Source: Roseiflexus sp034432635 (lineage in GTDB: Bacteria; Chloroflexota; Chloroflexia; Chloroflexales; Roseiflexaceae). From it: a DNA stretch of 64,000 bases. Each line of letters begins with the position of its first letter. The stretch's first letter is position 1. This document shows positions 15,947-25,557 of the stretch, piece after piece. The notes under the pieces are model-generated. The model saw only the letters and a list, made by a program, of their open reading frames with translations, searched no databases and was not told where the DNA came from. The position numbers and the translations under genes are program-made. Location of the stretch: the NCBI GenBank assembly GCA_034432635.1, contig DAOUBK010000094.1:1-64000 (forward strand). The letters run 5' to 3'.

Positions 15947-16996
15947 CTACCGTACCATTCCCCGCGCTGCCACGCTCCAGACGACTTCGACGTTACCGTG
16001 CCGTACTCCAACCATCTCATCGAACAGATTGCTCACCACGCAACAGTGATTCGGGATCACGCTCACCCGCTCGCCCACAACAGGACGTCGCTCGCATTGG
16101 CTGAAATCGACGACGCCATGTTCTTCGGAGAGACTGACAATCCGCGCTTCCGGGTACTCCAGGATCAAGCCATACCCCTCCAGCCCCAGCAGATCGGAGG
16201 AGAATGTTTTACTCCCGCCATCGATCACCCCGCGATCTGGTGTCGGGCGACTGACAACCGTGGTGATGACAGTCAATGCGCACTCCTCTAACTGCATCGC
16301 GCCCGCGCGCAGGGTATAGCGGTCGCCGTAGATATACATACCGGCGCGGTACTCGGTGATCGTCGGATGCTCGTGGGCGCGCCACATCCCCGCAGTTCCG
16401 CCGCCGCTGACCCGTTCGACGGCGATCCCCCGATCACGCAGGAGCCGCACCGCTTCGTGCATAAACGGACCGATCTCTGGACGTGATGGGTAGGTCATCA
16501 GGCCGCCAAACCGCAGACCAGGCGTGCGCGCGATGAGTAGCGCCAGTTCAACGGCTTCGGCAGGGGTCTGCACCCCACAGCGTCCCATGCCGGTGTCACA
16601 TTCAACCAGTACCGTCAGATCGAGACCGGTTCCAGCCATGGCGTTCCCCAACCCGGCAACGACGGCAGCCGAGTCGGCTGCAACGCTCAACCGCACCCGA
16701 CGGGCGAGGGTGGTCAGGCGCTCCAGTTTGGTAGCGCCGATGATGTTGTACGGGATAAAGATGTCGTCGATGCCGGCATCAGCCATCACTTCCGCCTCGC
16801 CGAGTTTCTGGCACGTGATCCCAACCGCGCCGACAGCCATCTGCATCCGGGCAATCTGCGGGATTTTATGGGTCTTAATGTGCGGGCGATTGGCAATACC
16901 GTGCTGGCTGAGGTACGTCTGGAATCGTGCAATGTTCCTCTCCAGTCGATTGAGATCGATGACGGCCACCGGAGTGTCGAGATCGTCAATGCGCAT
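15947..16996 (-). CDS. D-threonine-aldolase / D-serine-dehydratase-like PLP enzyme
   Basis: A 349-residue fold-type III PLP protein. The N-terminal alanine-racemase-like barrel carries the PLP lysine in RPHIKTHKIP, and SGGGTAGMW binds phosphate. The C-terminal domain holds the metal-binding His and Cys in EHGVVDFS and VIPNHCCVV, as in metal-dependent D-threonine aldolases and eukaryotic-type D-serine dehydratases. It would cleave or dehydrate a D-3-hydroxy-amino acid. It is convergent with the catabolic operon and has no copy of its motif, so it may be independent. Confidence 0.85.
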   Translation of the reverse strand: MRIDDLDTPVAVIDLNRLERNIARFQTYLSQHGIANRPHIKTHKIPQIARMQMAVGAVGITCQKLGEAEVMADAGIDDIFIPYNIIGATKLERLTTLARRVRLSVAADSAAVVAGLGNAMAGTGLDLTVLVECDTGMGRCGVQTPAEAVELALLIARTPGLRFGGLMTYPSRPEIGPFMHEAVRLLRDRGIAVERVSGGGTAGMWRAHEHPTITEYRAGMYIYGDRYTLRAGAMQLEECALTVITTVVSRPTPDRGVIDGGSKTFSSDLLGLEGYGLILEYPEARIVSLSEEHGVVDFSQCERRPVVGERVSVIPNHCCVVSNLFDEMVGVRHGNVEVVWSVAARGMVR

Positions 16997-17253
16997 CGTC
17001 GTTGCCTTTCTTTTGCAAAGATGGACGATACCATTGTATCAGAGCCGGTGATGCGCTATTCTTCAACGCAGGCGCTTCGCCAGCATACACGCTTACCTGA
17101 TAAGTTACATACCTGAGTTTATCTTCCCTGTCACCATTTCGTCATAATCGCAACCTATACTCCGACCGGTAAGCACCTGTTCTACTCCTTCCGCCGTCTC
17201 TCGCGCCGGACAGTGTGCCATATTGGTGCTGTAGCGTTCAGAGTTGGTGAACT

Positions 17254-20200
17254 ATGCGTGTTCAGATGTGGGTTGGTGGGGTTTTTTGTGCACTGCTCGT
17301 TCTGGTTGCCCTGGCGACGCCGTCCGCGAGTCAGGCGACGATCCCCAATCGCCAGACATGGGTGCATTCGCCAGGAACGTGTGGACCGACACTGGAAGGC
17401 GCTGTGTTTGGGCGAGCCGGGGACAACTGCGGTGGAGGCGGCACAACGTTCGATGTGAACGCCATCGAGGGTCCGGTGATTCTGCGCGACATTGCCACGC
17501 CTGCTGCGCCCTGCCCCGGCATTGCTGAAGGAGCGACGTGCTACCGCATGTGGTACACCGGCTTCGATTCAGGTGGTGTCCGCCGCATCGGGTATGCCGT
17601 CTCGCCGGATGGCACAACATGGACGCGCGTGCCGGGAACCGTCGGTAATGGCGCAGTCCTCGGTCTGGGACCGGCAGGCAACTTCGATAGCGCCGGAGTA
17701 TCGTTCCCCTACGTCGTCCGTAACGGTGCGACCTTTGAAATGTGGTACAACGGCTTCAACGGCTCGGTCTTTACGATTGGCTTCGCTACTTCGACCGACG
17801 GGTCGAACTGGACGCGCGTGGCGGGACCGCTTACTCAGGGTGCAGTGCTGCGTCCAACCGGCGCTGTAACATTCGACCAGTCGATTGTCGCCGCCCCCAG
17901 CGTGATCCGCGATGAAGCCTCTGCGCAACTCCCCTGCGAAAATGGACGTACCACCGGCATCTGCTACCGCATGTGGTATCAGGGAACCGATGCGGCGAAT
18001 GTCTTTCGCATCGGGTATGCGCTCTCGCTGGATGGCATAAACTGGACGCGCGCTGCTGGCAGCAACGCGGTGCTAGGCACAGGCGCCAGCGGGTCGTGGG
18101 ATGCCGGTAGCGTCGGCGCGCCAGTGGTGGTGAAGGATGGCGCACTGTTCCGCATGTGGTACAACAGTCAGGCAAGCAACCAGAGCATCGGGCACGTTGT
18201 CTCGACCGACGGGGTGACCTGGGTGCGGCCTGAGCCAGACCAGGCAGTGTACCGCGGCGCTGACGACCCTGGCACCCTTTCCCCCAACAACGTGTGGACG
18301 CCATTCGTCATCAAGGAAGGCGCTTCCTTCCGCATGTGGTATACCATCAGCAGCCGTCCCAACGCCGTGCGCATCGGGCACGCGACCATGACGCCTGGAA
18401 CGCTGCTGCCTGCACCCGGATTGACCCGTAATCTTGGCGAATACACCCTCGCGCTGACGACGCAGGCGATTCCTCCCGGCGGCAGCGTGTTGCTTACATT
18501 GCCTGCAACTATTCCATTCACCGAGGTGACAGCCAGCGCAACCAACGGTTTTGGCACAAATGCAACCTTTGCAGTCGAAGCGGCAGCACTGACCGATGCT
18601 GCAGCACAGGGAACGGCGCGCAGCGCGCTTGTGATCCGCCTTCCCGATGGCGCACCCGCCGGTCCGAAGACGATCACCTTTACCCTGGCAAATCCGCCTG
18701 TGAGTGCGGCGCTGATGACGGTACAGACCTTCGATGTACGCGAAGTGCTCGAATATGCAACGATTGACCTGTCGCAGGCTACGAATATCGGACCAACGGC
18801 GACGCCGACGCCTGTGCCGCCGTCTCCCACGCCGGTGACGCCTACCCCGACCGCCACCGAAGGTCCGACGGCGACGCCGACAAATACACCCCAGCCGCCG
18901 ATGGCAACCAGTACACCGACGCTGACAAGTTCGCCAACTGCGACACCTGCACCAGCCGCCGATCCGTCGAACCGCCAACCGTGGTTGCACATCCCTGGAA
19001 CCTGCCCGGCTTCGGTCGAAGGCGCAGTGTTCACAATTGCCGGACAGAACTGCGGCAGTGCGGGAACGAGTTTTGACACATCGGAGATCTTCCCGCCCAT
19101 GGTGCTGCGCGACAACGCTACCCCGTCGCTACCCTGCGAGAATGGGCGCACCAGCGGCGTGTGCTACCGTATGTGGTACGTTGGTGTGGACGGCAGTGGC
19201 ACGCGCCGTATCGGGCATGCCCTGTCGCCGGACGGTATAACGTGGACACGCTACATTGGCTCAGGAGTCGGTGGCAGTGTTTTCGAACCGTCGGGTATCT
19301 CCGGCGACTTCGATAGCAACGGCGTCTCGACCATGTACGTCGTGCGTGACGGGAATACGTTCCGCATGTGGTACAGTGGCTTCGGCAACACCGGCGCTAT
19401 TGAGGGCATCGGATATGCAACATCGCCGGATGGCATCACCTGGACGCGCGTGCCGGGAACTGCCGGAACTGCTGCGCCAAACCGTAACGCGGTTCTCATC
19501 GAACGCAGCGGTGCTGCCGATTTCGATCAGGATTACATCGTTGCACCGTCGGTCCTGATCGATGAAGCCACCCCTGCATTGCCATGCGAAAATGGGCGCA
19601 CCAGCGGACGTTGCTTCCGCATGTGGTACGAGGGCGTCAACAACGTCAGCGCCTACACGTTTGCGATTGGATACGCCGTATCCCCTGATGGAGTCAACTG
19701 GACGCGAGTGCTGGGAACCAGTGGTGGCGGTGCCGTCTTTGCGCGCATCAACAACTTCACCGATTTCGATAGCAACAGCGTCGGTGTGCCAACGGTGACC
19801 AAGGATGGCGCGTTCTTCCGCATGTGGTACGAGGCGAAATCATACGCGACGCCAGATTTCTCGATCGGGTATGTCGTCTCGACCGATGGTATCAACTGGG
19901 TGCGCCCGATACCGAACAATCCGGTCTTCACCGGCGCCGATGATCCCGGCGTCTTCTCACCGGATGGAGTGTGGGCGGCGCGGGCGCTCAAACTGGGCAG
20001 CAGTTACCGCAAGTACTACACGGTCAGCATACGACCGAATGCTCAACGCTTCGGGCTGGCGCAGATGACTCCCGGCGCGCCGCTCGGTTCGATCGCGCTG
20101 AATGCGTCTGGTGACCGGTATACGCTCAGTTTTACCACTGCATCCTTCATCCCGGCTGGCGGCAGCGTTCTGATCACCCTGCCGCCGGATGTCAATTTCG

Positions 20201-21249
20201 CGCAGGTGACTCCCGGCGCGATCAGCGGTTTTGGCACGGGTGCAACGCTCGAAGCTGACCCGGCGGCAGTAACCGATGCGGCTTCTGGCGGCGCAGCGCG
20301 TGGTGCGCTCCTCATTCGTCTGCCTAACGGCGCGCCTGCGGGTCCGAAGTCGGTCCAGTTCAGTCTCACCACACCGCCGCCTGCGACTGCGCCACTGCTG
20401 GTGCAGACATTCGATCTGCGCGAGGTGCTGGAGTATGGCGAGGTCATGATGAACGGTACACCGCCGCCAGCCACGCCAACTGCCACGCCGCTTCCGCCCA
20501 CCAGCACTCCAACGAGTGCACCGAGCACAACACCCGTACCGCCGACGGCAACACCAACTGCCGGACCGAGCGCCACTCCCACGACAGCGACGTCGACCGC
20601 CACGCCGCTACCGCTGTCGAATAGCGCGCTGCGCTTCGACGGGGTGAATGATCAGGCGCGTGGCGCACAGATCGCTGGTCTGAACGGATCACAGACCATC
20701 GAACTCTGGGTGCGTCCCGCGACCGGCGGGCAGGATAGTGTGATCCTCGCCACCACCGATGATGTCACCGGCTGGTCGCTCGAACTGAACGGCGGTCGCG
20801 CCACCTGGTGGGTCGCTTCGACTGCCGGCTGGCGCGCAGCGCAACACCCGACGGCGCTGCGCGCCAATACCTGGTACCACGTCGCCGTGACCTACAACGG
20901 TACAACCGCGCGGGTGTTCGTCAACGGCGCTCCCGGATCGGCGGCAACCATCGGCGCGATCACCCGGGGGCCGTTCTTCCGCATTGGTGGCGTTCCCGGC
21001 TACGGCTTCTTCAACGGCGATGTCGATGATGTGCGCATCTCGAATAGCGTGCGCTACACCGCGACGTTTTCACCGCCATCGTCTGCCACGCTGACAACTG
21101 ACGCAAATACACGTGCGTTCTACCGTTTCAATGAGGGCAGCGGGCAGGCAACAGCGGATGCGTCGGGGAATGGCTACAACTTGACGCTCGGCACAACGGC
21201 GAACGCCGATAGCGCCGATCCAGCGTGGGTGGCTTCGACTGCGCCATAA
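17254..21249 (+). CDS. Giant secreted protein: duplicated propeller-like module plus LamG domain
   Basis: A 1331-residue exported protein. Residues 1-28 are a Sec signal peptide ending in PSASQA. A module of about 500 residues (from about 30) and a second copy (from about 570) each begin with NRQ.W.H.PGTC and contain repeats of the type CYRMWYTG...RRIGYAVSPDG..WTR. These are beta-propeller blades like those of glycosidase/sialidase folds. Each module ends in a beta domain (GGSVLLTLP) and a Thr/Pro linker (TPTPTATEGPTATPTNTP and similar). Residues from about 1124 form a LamG/concanavalin-like domain (ALRFDGVNDQARG ... NTWYHVAVTYNG). Probably a surface glycan-binding protein; no catalytic acids could be assigned. 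Confidence 0.85.
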   Translation: MRVQMWVGGVFCALLVLVALATPSASQATIPNRQTWVHSPGTCGPTLEGAVFGRAGDNCGGGGTTFDVNAIEGPVILRDIATPAAPCPGIAEGATCYRMWYTGFDSGGVRRIGYAVSPDGTTWTRVPGTVGNGAVLGLGPAGNFDSAGVSFPYVVRNGATFEMWYNGFNGSVFTIGFATSTDGSNWTRVAGPLTQGAVLRPTGAVTFDQSIVAAPSVIRDEASAQLPCENGRTTGICYRMWYQGTDAANVFRIGYALSLDGINWTRAAGSNAVLGTGASGSWDAGSVGAPVVVKDGALFRMWYNSQASNQSIGHVVSTDGVTWVRPEPDQAVYRGADDPGTLSPNNVWTPFVIKEGASFRMWYTISSRPNAVRIGHATMTPGTLLPAPGLTRNLGEYTLALTTQAIPPGGSVLLTLPATIPFTEVTASATNGFGTNATFAVEAAALTDAAAQGTARSALVIRLPDGAPAGPKTITFTLANPPVSAALMTVQTFDVREVLEYATIDLSQATNIGPTATPTPVPPSPTPVTPTPTATEGPTATPTNTPQPPMATSTPTLTSSPTATPAPAADPSNRQPWLHIPGTCPASVEGAVFTIAGQNCGSAGTSFDTSEIFPPMVLRDNATPSLPCENGRTSGVCYRMWYVGVDGSGTRRIGHALSPDGITWTRYIGSGVGGSVFEPSGISGDFDSNGVSTMYVVRDGNTFRMWYSGFGNTGAIEGIGYATSPDGITWTRVPGTAGTAAPNRNAVLIERSGAADFDQDYIVAPSVLIDEATPALPCENGRTSGRCFRMWYEGVNNVSAYTFAIGYAVSPDGVNWTRVLGTSGGGAVFARINNFTDFDSNSVGVPTVTKDGAFFRMWYEAKSYATPDFSIGYVVSTDGINWVRPIPNNPVFTGADDPGVFSPDGVWAARALKLGSSYRKYYTVSIRPNAQRFGLAQMTPGAPLGSIALNASGDRYTLSFTTASFIPAGGSVLITLPPDVNFAQVTPGAISGFGTGATLEADPAAVTDAASGGAARGALLIRLPNGAPAGPKSVQFSLTTPPPATAPLLVQTFDLREVLEYGEVMMNGTPPPATPTATPLPPTSTPTSAPSTTPVPPTATPTAGPSATPTTATSTATPLPLSNSALRFDGVNDQARGAQIAGLNGSQTIELWVRPATGGQDSVILATTDDVTGWSLELNGGRATWWVASTAGWRAAQHPTALRANTWYHVAVTYNGTTARVFVNGAPGSAATIGAITRGPFFRIGGVPGYGFFNGDVDDVRISNSVRYTATFSPPSSATLTTDANTRAFYRFNEGSGQATADASGNGYNLTLGTTANADSADPAWVASTAP

Positions 21250-21250
21250 A

Positions 21251-21302
21251 TGCGATCACGCTCCCGTAGAACGCCACATCTGCGGGAGCGTGAGGCATCG
21301 CA
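21251..21302. terminator. Hairpin between convergent genes
   Basis: CACGCTCCCG (21257-21266) and CGGGAGCGTG (21283-21292) form a perfect 10-bp stem. TGCGAT and ATCGCA extend it outside, with a short bulge on one side. It lies just after the stop of the giant gene and before the end of the convergent tlyA. No T-run follows, so its strength as a terminator is uncertain. Confidence 0.6.
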
Positions 21303-21307
21303 ACAGG

Positions 21308-22111
21308 TTACGATTTCTCGATCACCCCTGCAATCGCTCGCTCGACATCGAGGTCTGGTCCTGCACCGCCAAGCCACGCCAGAAACTCAACGTTCCCTGC
21401 CGGTCCCAGGATGGGCGAGCGCGTGAGACCGTGCGGCTGCGCGCCAATGCTAGCAGAGAACGTCAGCACCTGACGAAGCACGTCTGCGTGAACCGAGGGA
21501 TCGCGCACGACGCCGCCCTTCCCGACCTGCGCCGGTCCTGCTTCGAACTGTGGTTTGATCAGCGCGACGATCCAGGCATTGGGGCGGATCAGGCGCCGGA
21601 CCGCGGGGAGCACCAGTTTCAGTGAGATGAACGATACGTCGATCGTGGCGCAATCGGCGAAGACCGAGTCAGACGACCCTTCGAGGGGGGGTAACGCTTC
21701 CAGATAGCGAATGTTGGTGCGTTCAATCACCACCACACGCGGGTCGTGGCGCAACCGCACATCGATCAGGCCATACCCGACATCCACCGCATACACACGT
21801 GCAGCGCCGCGCTGCAACAGCACATCGGTGAAGCCGCCGGTCGAAGCGCCGACATCGAGTGCAGTGCAATGCGCCGGAGAAAGGGCAAAGGTATCGAGCA
21901 CGTGCGCCAGTTTGTACCCGCCGCGACTGACATACGGCAATTTGCCAGCGAGTTCGATCCCGGCATCCTCAGGCACGAGTTCGCCGGCTTTGAGCCGGAC
22001 GACACCGTCTACCCGCACCTCACCGGCAAGGATCAACGCCTGCGCGCGGGCACGGGTCTCCGCCAGCCCACGTTGCACCAGCAGATGATCGAGCCGGACT
22101 TTCTTTGCCAC
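21308..22111 (-). CDS. tlyA: TlyA-family rRNA 2'-O-methyltransferase
   Basis: A 267-residue protein with an N-terminal S4 RNA-binding domain (VRLDHLLVQRGLAETRARAQ) and an FtsJ-like Rossmann methyltransferase. The SAM site is ALDVGASTGGFTDVLLQRGA, and the catalytic-type motif DVSFISLKLVLP is present. The family 2'-O-methylates cytidines in 16S and/or 23S rRNA and was formerly called haemolysin A. GTG start at 22111 shares one base with the stop of the upstream gene, so translation is coupled. Confidence 0.92.
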   Translation of the reverse strand: MAKKVRLDHLLVQRGLAETRARAQALILAGEVRVDGVVRLKAGELVPEDAGIELAGKLPYVSRGGYKLAHVLDTFALSPAHCTALDVGASTGGFTDVLLQRGAARVYAVDVGYGLIDVRLRHDPRVVVIERTNIRYLEALPPLEGSSDSVFADCATIDVSFISLKLVLPAVRRLIRPNAWIVALIKPQFEAGPAQVGKGGVVRDPSVHADVLRQVLTFSASIGAQPHGLTRSPILGPAGNVEFLAWLGGAGPDLDVERAIAGVIEKS

Positions 22112-22599
22112 TATCCCTCACGCTCCAGACGACGGAGTTCCACCTCCATTTGCGCAATATAGGCATGCAGCCAGGCAGGTGCGTCCTTGCCGGCTTCGTC
22201 CCGCCGCGCTTTCAGGCGGGTAAGATCGGCGCGGCGCTTCGCCAGGTCTGCCTTGGGACGGGGCGGCGGCGGCGCAGGCGGCGGCACGGGCAGGGATGCC
22301 AGATGATCGGCGACGATGCGCGAAACCAGTGCAGAGAGTGTGGTTTTATGCGTGGCGAGGTAGGTCTCGAACGCCTGTCGCTGTTCAGGAGTGAGATAGA
22401 TGCGCATATGGATCGGTTCACCATCCGCCCCATCTGTCTCCGACGACACCTGCGAGAGGAGGTGTTCCGCGAGGATCTGCGAAACCACATCGGGAGGATT
22501 GCTGCGACGCTCCCGCACCAGATGCTCCAGGCGCGCCCGATTCTCGGGCGAAAGGTACAGGCTGGTCTGCACGGTAAACAATCCCTGTCGCTCGGTCAT
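22111..22599 (-). CDS. Unknown protein with two ribbon-helix-helix-like segments
   Basis: A 162-residue protein starting at ATG 22599 after an AAAGGAG site; the longer frame enters the CoA-transferase gene and is rejected. It has two similar segments: FTVQTSLYLSPENRARLEHLVRE and IHMRIYLTPEQRQAFETYLAT, each a strand followed by two helices, like a tandem ribbon-helix-helix. A Pro-rich hinge (PVPPPAPPPPRPK) leads to a charged C-terminal helix ending in ELRRLEREG. It could bind DNA or a partner protein. It lies between the CoA-transferase and tlyA on the same strand. Confidence 0.6.
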   Translation of the reverse strand: MTERQGLFTVQTSLYLSPENRARLEHLVRERRSNPPDVVSQILAEHLLSQVSSETDGADGEPIHMRIYLTPEQRQAFETYLATHKTTLSALVSRIVADHLASLPVPPPAPPPPRPKADLAKRRADLTRLKARRDEAGKDAPAWLHAYIAQMEVELRRLEREG

Positions 22600-22619
22600 C
22601 GTCTTCTCCTTTCGATACA

Positions 22620-23810
22620 CTATGCCACCACGCCAGTTGATCGAAGCATCGCAATCTCGTGCTGTTTGTAGCCGATTTCTGCCAGAATCTCGTCGGTATG
22701 CTGCCCCAGAAGCGGCGGCGGACGACGGATCATGGGCGGGGTCGCCGAGAAGTGGTAGGGCGGAGCAACGACCCGGATTGTACCGGCTGTCGGGTGCTCG
22801 ATGGTCACGACGCTTTCCAGCGCCTGCACCTGCGGGTTGGCGAATACCTGCGCCAGGTCGTGTACCGCGCCGCACGGCACGCCGGCGGCATTCAATCTGT
22901 GCTCGATGTCAGCAACGCGCAACGACGCAAACACCGGTTCGAGCAGCGCATTCAATTCGGTGCGGTGTGCCAGACGCGCCACATTCGTGTGGAAACGGGG
23001 ATCGTCACGCAGGTCGGCAAGATCGAGCGCATCACAGAAGCGCAGCCACAGGTCATCCGTACCGACGCCAAGCGTAAAATATCCATCAGCGGCGCGATAC
23101 ACCCCATACGGCACAATCAAGGGATGCTGATTGCCCGGTCGCTCCGGCGCACGACCGGTAGCAAAATAGTTGCCCGCCTGATAGGTCAGCATCGCCAGTT
23201 GCCCTTCCAGGAGCGACGTATCCACCCGTTGCCCTTCACCGGTGCGTGCGCGGTGGTAGAGCGCCGCCAGAATGGCATATGCTGCAAACATTCCCGCCAT
23301 AATATCGGTGATGGCGATCCCGACCCGCATTGGCGGTCCGCCGGGTTCACCGATCAGGCTCATCAAGCCGCCCAATCCCTGCGCGATCTGATCATACGCG
23401 GCACGCTCTCGATCCGGTCCGACCTGACCGAAGCCGGAGATCGAGCAGTACACAAGATCGGGACGTATGGCCCGACATGCATCGTACCCAAACCCGCGCC
23501 GATCCAGGGTGCCAGGGACGAAGTTCTCCAGCAGCACGTCACTGCTGCCAATCAGGCAGCGAAGAACCGCTGCACCGCACTCGCTGCGAAAGTCAAGCGC
23601 CAGACTGCGCTTGTTGCGATTGACACTGAGAAAGTAGGTGCTCTCACCGCCTTCGAACGGCGGTCCCCAGGCGCGTGTGTGATCACCGATGCCGGGTTGT
23701 TCGACTTTGATCACATCGGCGCCAAGGTCGCCGAGCATCATGGTACAGAAAGGACCGGCAAGCGCGCGGCTCAGATCGAGGACGCGCAATCCTTCGAGCG
23801 GTAGGGGCAT
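22620..23810 (-). CDS. Class III (CaiB/BaiF) CoA-transferase
   Basis: A 396-residue family III CoA-transferase. LPLEGLRVLDLSRALAGPFC and GDLGADVIKVEQPGIGD mark the N-terminal CoA site. Catalytic Asp lies in RAAYDQIAQGLGGLMS, and GTDDLWLRFC in the middle. An AGGGGAAC site precedes the ATG. It is not close to the copy at 13037: the N-terminal motifs agree but the central region differs. Divergent from the acyl-CoA synthetase gene, which may activate the same acid by another route. The substrate cannot be told from the sequence. Confidence 0.88.
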   Translation of the reverse strand: MPLPLEGLRVLDLSRALAGPFCTMMLGDLGADVIKVEQPGIGDHTRAWGPPFEGGESTYFLSVNRNKRSLALDFRSECGAAVLRCLIGSSDVLLENFVPGTLDRRGFGYDACRAIRPDLVYCSISGFGQVGPDRERAAYDQIAQGLGGLMSLIGEPGGPPMRVGIAITDIMAGMFAAYAILAALYHRARTGEGQRVDTSLLEGQLAMLTYQAGNYFATGRAPERPGNQHPLIVPYGVYRAADGYFTLGVGTDDLWLRFCDALDLADLRDDPRFHTNVARLAHRTELNALLEPVFASLRVADIEHRLNAAGVPCGAVHDLAQVFANPQVQALESVVTIEHPTAGTIRVVAPPYHFSATPPMIRRPPPLLGQHTDEILAEIGYKQHEIAMLRSTGVVA

Positions 23811-23874
23811 ATGTTCCCCTTAGGCGCAAACATGGTGCGATTGCTGGCGATGTCTCTTATTGCGTAGTATTATA

Positions 23875-23887
23875 CCATGCAGCATGG
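23875..23887. promoter_or_regulatory. Perfect palindrome in divergent promoter region
   Basis: CCATGC-A-GCATGG is a perfect 6-bp inverted repeat around one base, in the 139-bp region between the divergent CoA-transferase and acyl-CoA synthetase genes. A minus-strand TATAAT (23870-23875) abuts it. It may be an operator for both genes; no regulator gene is adjacent. Confidence 0.4.
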
Positions 23888-23949
23888 CACGGCACCTGAC
23901 AGTCCGTTCACGAATACCCCGAACCTGATCGCTTCAGTGCAAGTAGTGT

Positions 23950-25464
23950 ATGACAGAAATCTTAACAACCATCGCAGCATTGCAACGGGCAGTGATGCAC
24001 GCACCGCAACGTCCATTTCTGCTGTTTGAAGGACGCGCCTACACCTACGCTACTGTTGCTGCAATCGCTGCCCGCTGGGCGACCTGCCTGCGTACCGCTG
24101 GCATTGAACGCGGTGATCGCGTTGCACTGTACCTGGAGAACAGTCCGGCGTTCGTGACCGCATACCTCGGCGCTCACTTAATTGGCGCGATTGTGGTATT
24201 GATCAATACGCAGTACCGTCAAACCGAACTGCGCCATATCCTGAGCGACTCAGAAGCGCGCGTTATCATCGTCGGCGATCAGACCCACGCCGATCTGGTC
24301 CGCCAGGCGCGGGAAACCGCCACGACCATCCGCGCCGACGCGGTGGTTCTGGAGGAAACGAACGATATACCGGATTGGACCGCAGCGCCGGCACCCGACA
24401 ATATCGCGCTCCTGGGGTATACATCGGGCACAACCGGACAATCCAAAGGGGCGATGCTCACCCACGCCAACCTGATGGCGAACAGCGCGGCAGTCGCACG
24501 CGCCTGGCACTGGACCGAACAGGATCGTCTGCTACTAACGCTGCCGCTGTTCCATATCCATGGTCTTGGGGTGGGGTTGAACGGTACACTTTTCACTGCC
24601 AGCACGGTCGATCTGCGACGTGGGTTCGATGCGACCGATGTGCTCGACACCCTGATGCGCGGCGAGACGACCATGTTCTTTGGCGTACCGACCATGTATA
24701 CCCGCCTGATCGCCGAGGCGCGGCGGCGGCTGGCAGAGGGTGCACCGTTTCGCGTCGATACAGTACGCCTGTTCGTTTCCGGTTCGGCGCCGCTCAACCC
24801 GCAAACCTTCGCCGAATTCGAGGAACTATCCGGTCAGCGCATCCTGGAACGCTACGGGATGACCGAAACCATCATGAATCTAACCAACCCCTATGATGGC
24901 GAACGTCGCCCTGGAACGGTCGGCATGCCGTTTCCAGGACAGGAAGCACGGATCGTCGATGTGCGCACCCGTCAACCGCTCCCCGATGGCGTGATTGGCG
25001 AAATCCAGGTGCGCGGTCTGAATGTGTTCGCCGGATACTGGCGCAATCCGCAGGCGACCGCCGCAGCATTCGACGCCGATGGATGGTTCAACACCGGCGA
25101 CCTGGGCTGGCGTAGCGCCGACGGTTATTTCACGATCACCGGGCGCGCCCGTGAACTGATCATCAGCGGCGGATACAATATCTATCCGCGTGAAGTCGAG
25201 GAAGTGTTGCTCGACCACCCCGCCGTCGCCGAAGTCGCCGTTGTCGGGTTACCCGACCCGGAGTATGGTGAGCAGGTGGTGGCGGTGGTTGTGCCGACAG
25301 CGCAACCGCGCGATGGTCTGGAACAGGAATTGATCGACTGGTGCCGCGCGCGCCTGGCGAGTTACAAAAAACCGCGTCGGGTCATCTTTGCTGCAACGCT
25401 GCCGCGCAACGCACTGGGCAAGGTGCAGAAACATCTGCTGCAACAGCAACTTCAGGAAGCATGA
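23950..25464 (+). CDS. Acyl-CoA synthetase (AMP-forming)
   Basis: A 504-residue ANL-family ligase activating a carboxylic acid through an acyl-adenylate. Core motifs: P-loop-like LLGYTSGTTGQSKGAM, the ERYGMTETIMN motif, GWFNTGDLGW, and the C-terminal hinge and catalytic Lys regions GRARELIISGGYNIYPREVE and PRNALGKVQKHLL. Chain length is not obvious; it resembles the malonyl-CoA synthetase and medium-chain groups. The ribosome site is weak. It precedes an FAD/Fe-S oxidoreductase by 93 bp, so the two may be co-expressed. Confidence 0.88.
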   Translation: MTEILTTIAALQRAVMHAPQRPFLLFEGRAYTYATVAAIAARWATCLRTAGIERGDRVALYLENSPAFVTAYLGAHLIGAIVVLINTQYRQTELRHILSDSEARVIIVGDQTHADLVRQARETATTIRADAVVLEETNDIPDWTAAPAPDNIALLGYTSGTTGQSKGAMLTHANLMANSAAVARAWHWTEQDRLLLTLPLFHIHGLGVGLNGTLFTASTVDLRRGFDATDVLDTLMRGETTMFFGVPTMYTRLIAEARRRLAEGAPFRVDTVRLFVSGSAPLNPQTFAEFEELSGQRILERYGMTETIMNLTNPYDGERRPGTVGMPFPGQEARIVDVRTRQPLPDGVIGEIQVRGLNVFAGYWRNPQATAAAFDADGWFNTGDLGWRSADGYFTITGRARELIISGGYNIYPREVEEVLLDHPAVAEVAVVGLPDPEYGEQVVAVVVPTAQPRDGLEQELIDWCRARLASYKKPRRVIFAATLPRNALGKVQKHLLQQQLQEA

Positions 25465-25557
25465 TGCAACGCGCACTGCGTACAGACATCTGTCACGCCA
25501 TCGACGCCCCGACAATCCTGAAACGGTTGCCGGTATAACCGGAAAGGATTATCTCCT

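Noticed and set aside
18785..18960. Tandem short repeats as a CRISPR-like or regulatory array
   Set aside because: The ACGCC-rich repetition is in frame and encodes a Thr/Pro linker of the secreted protein.
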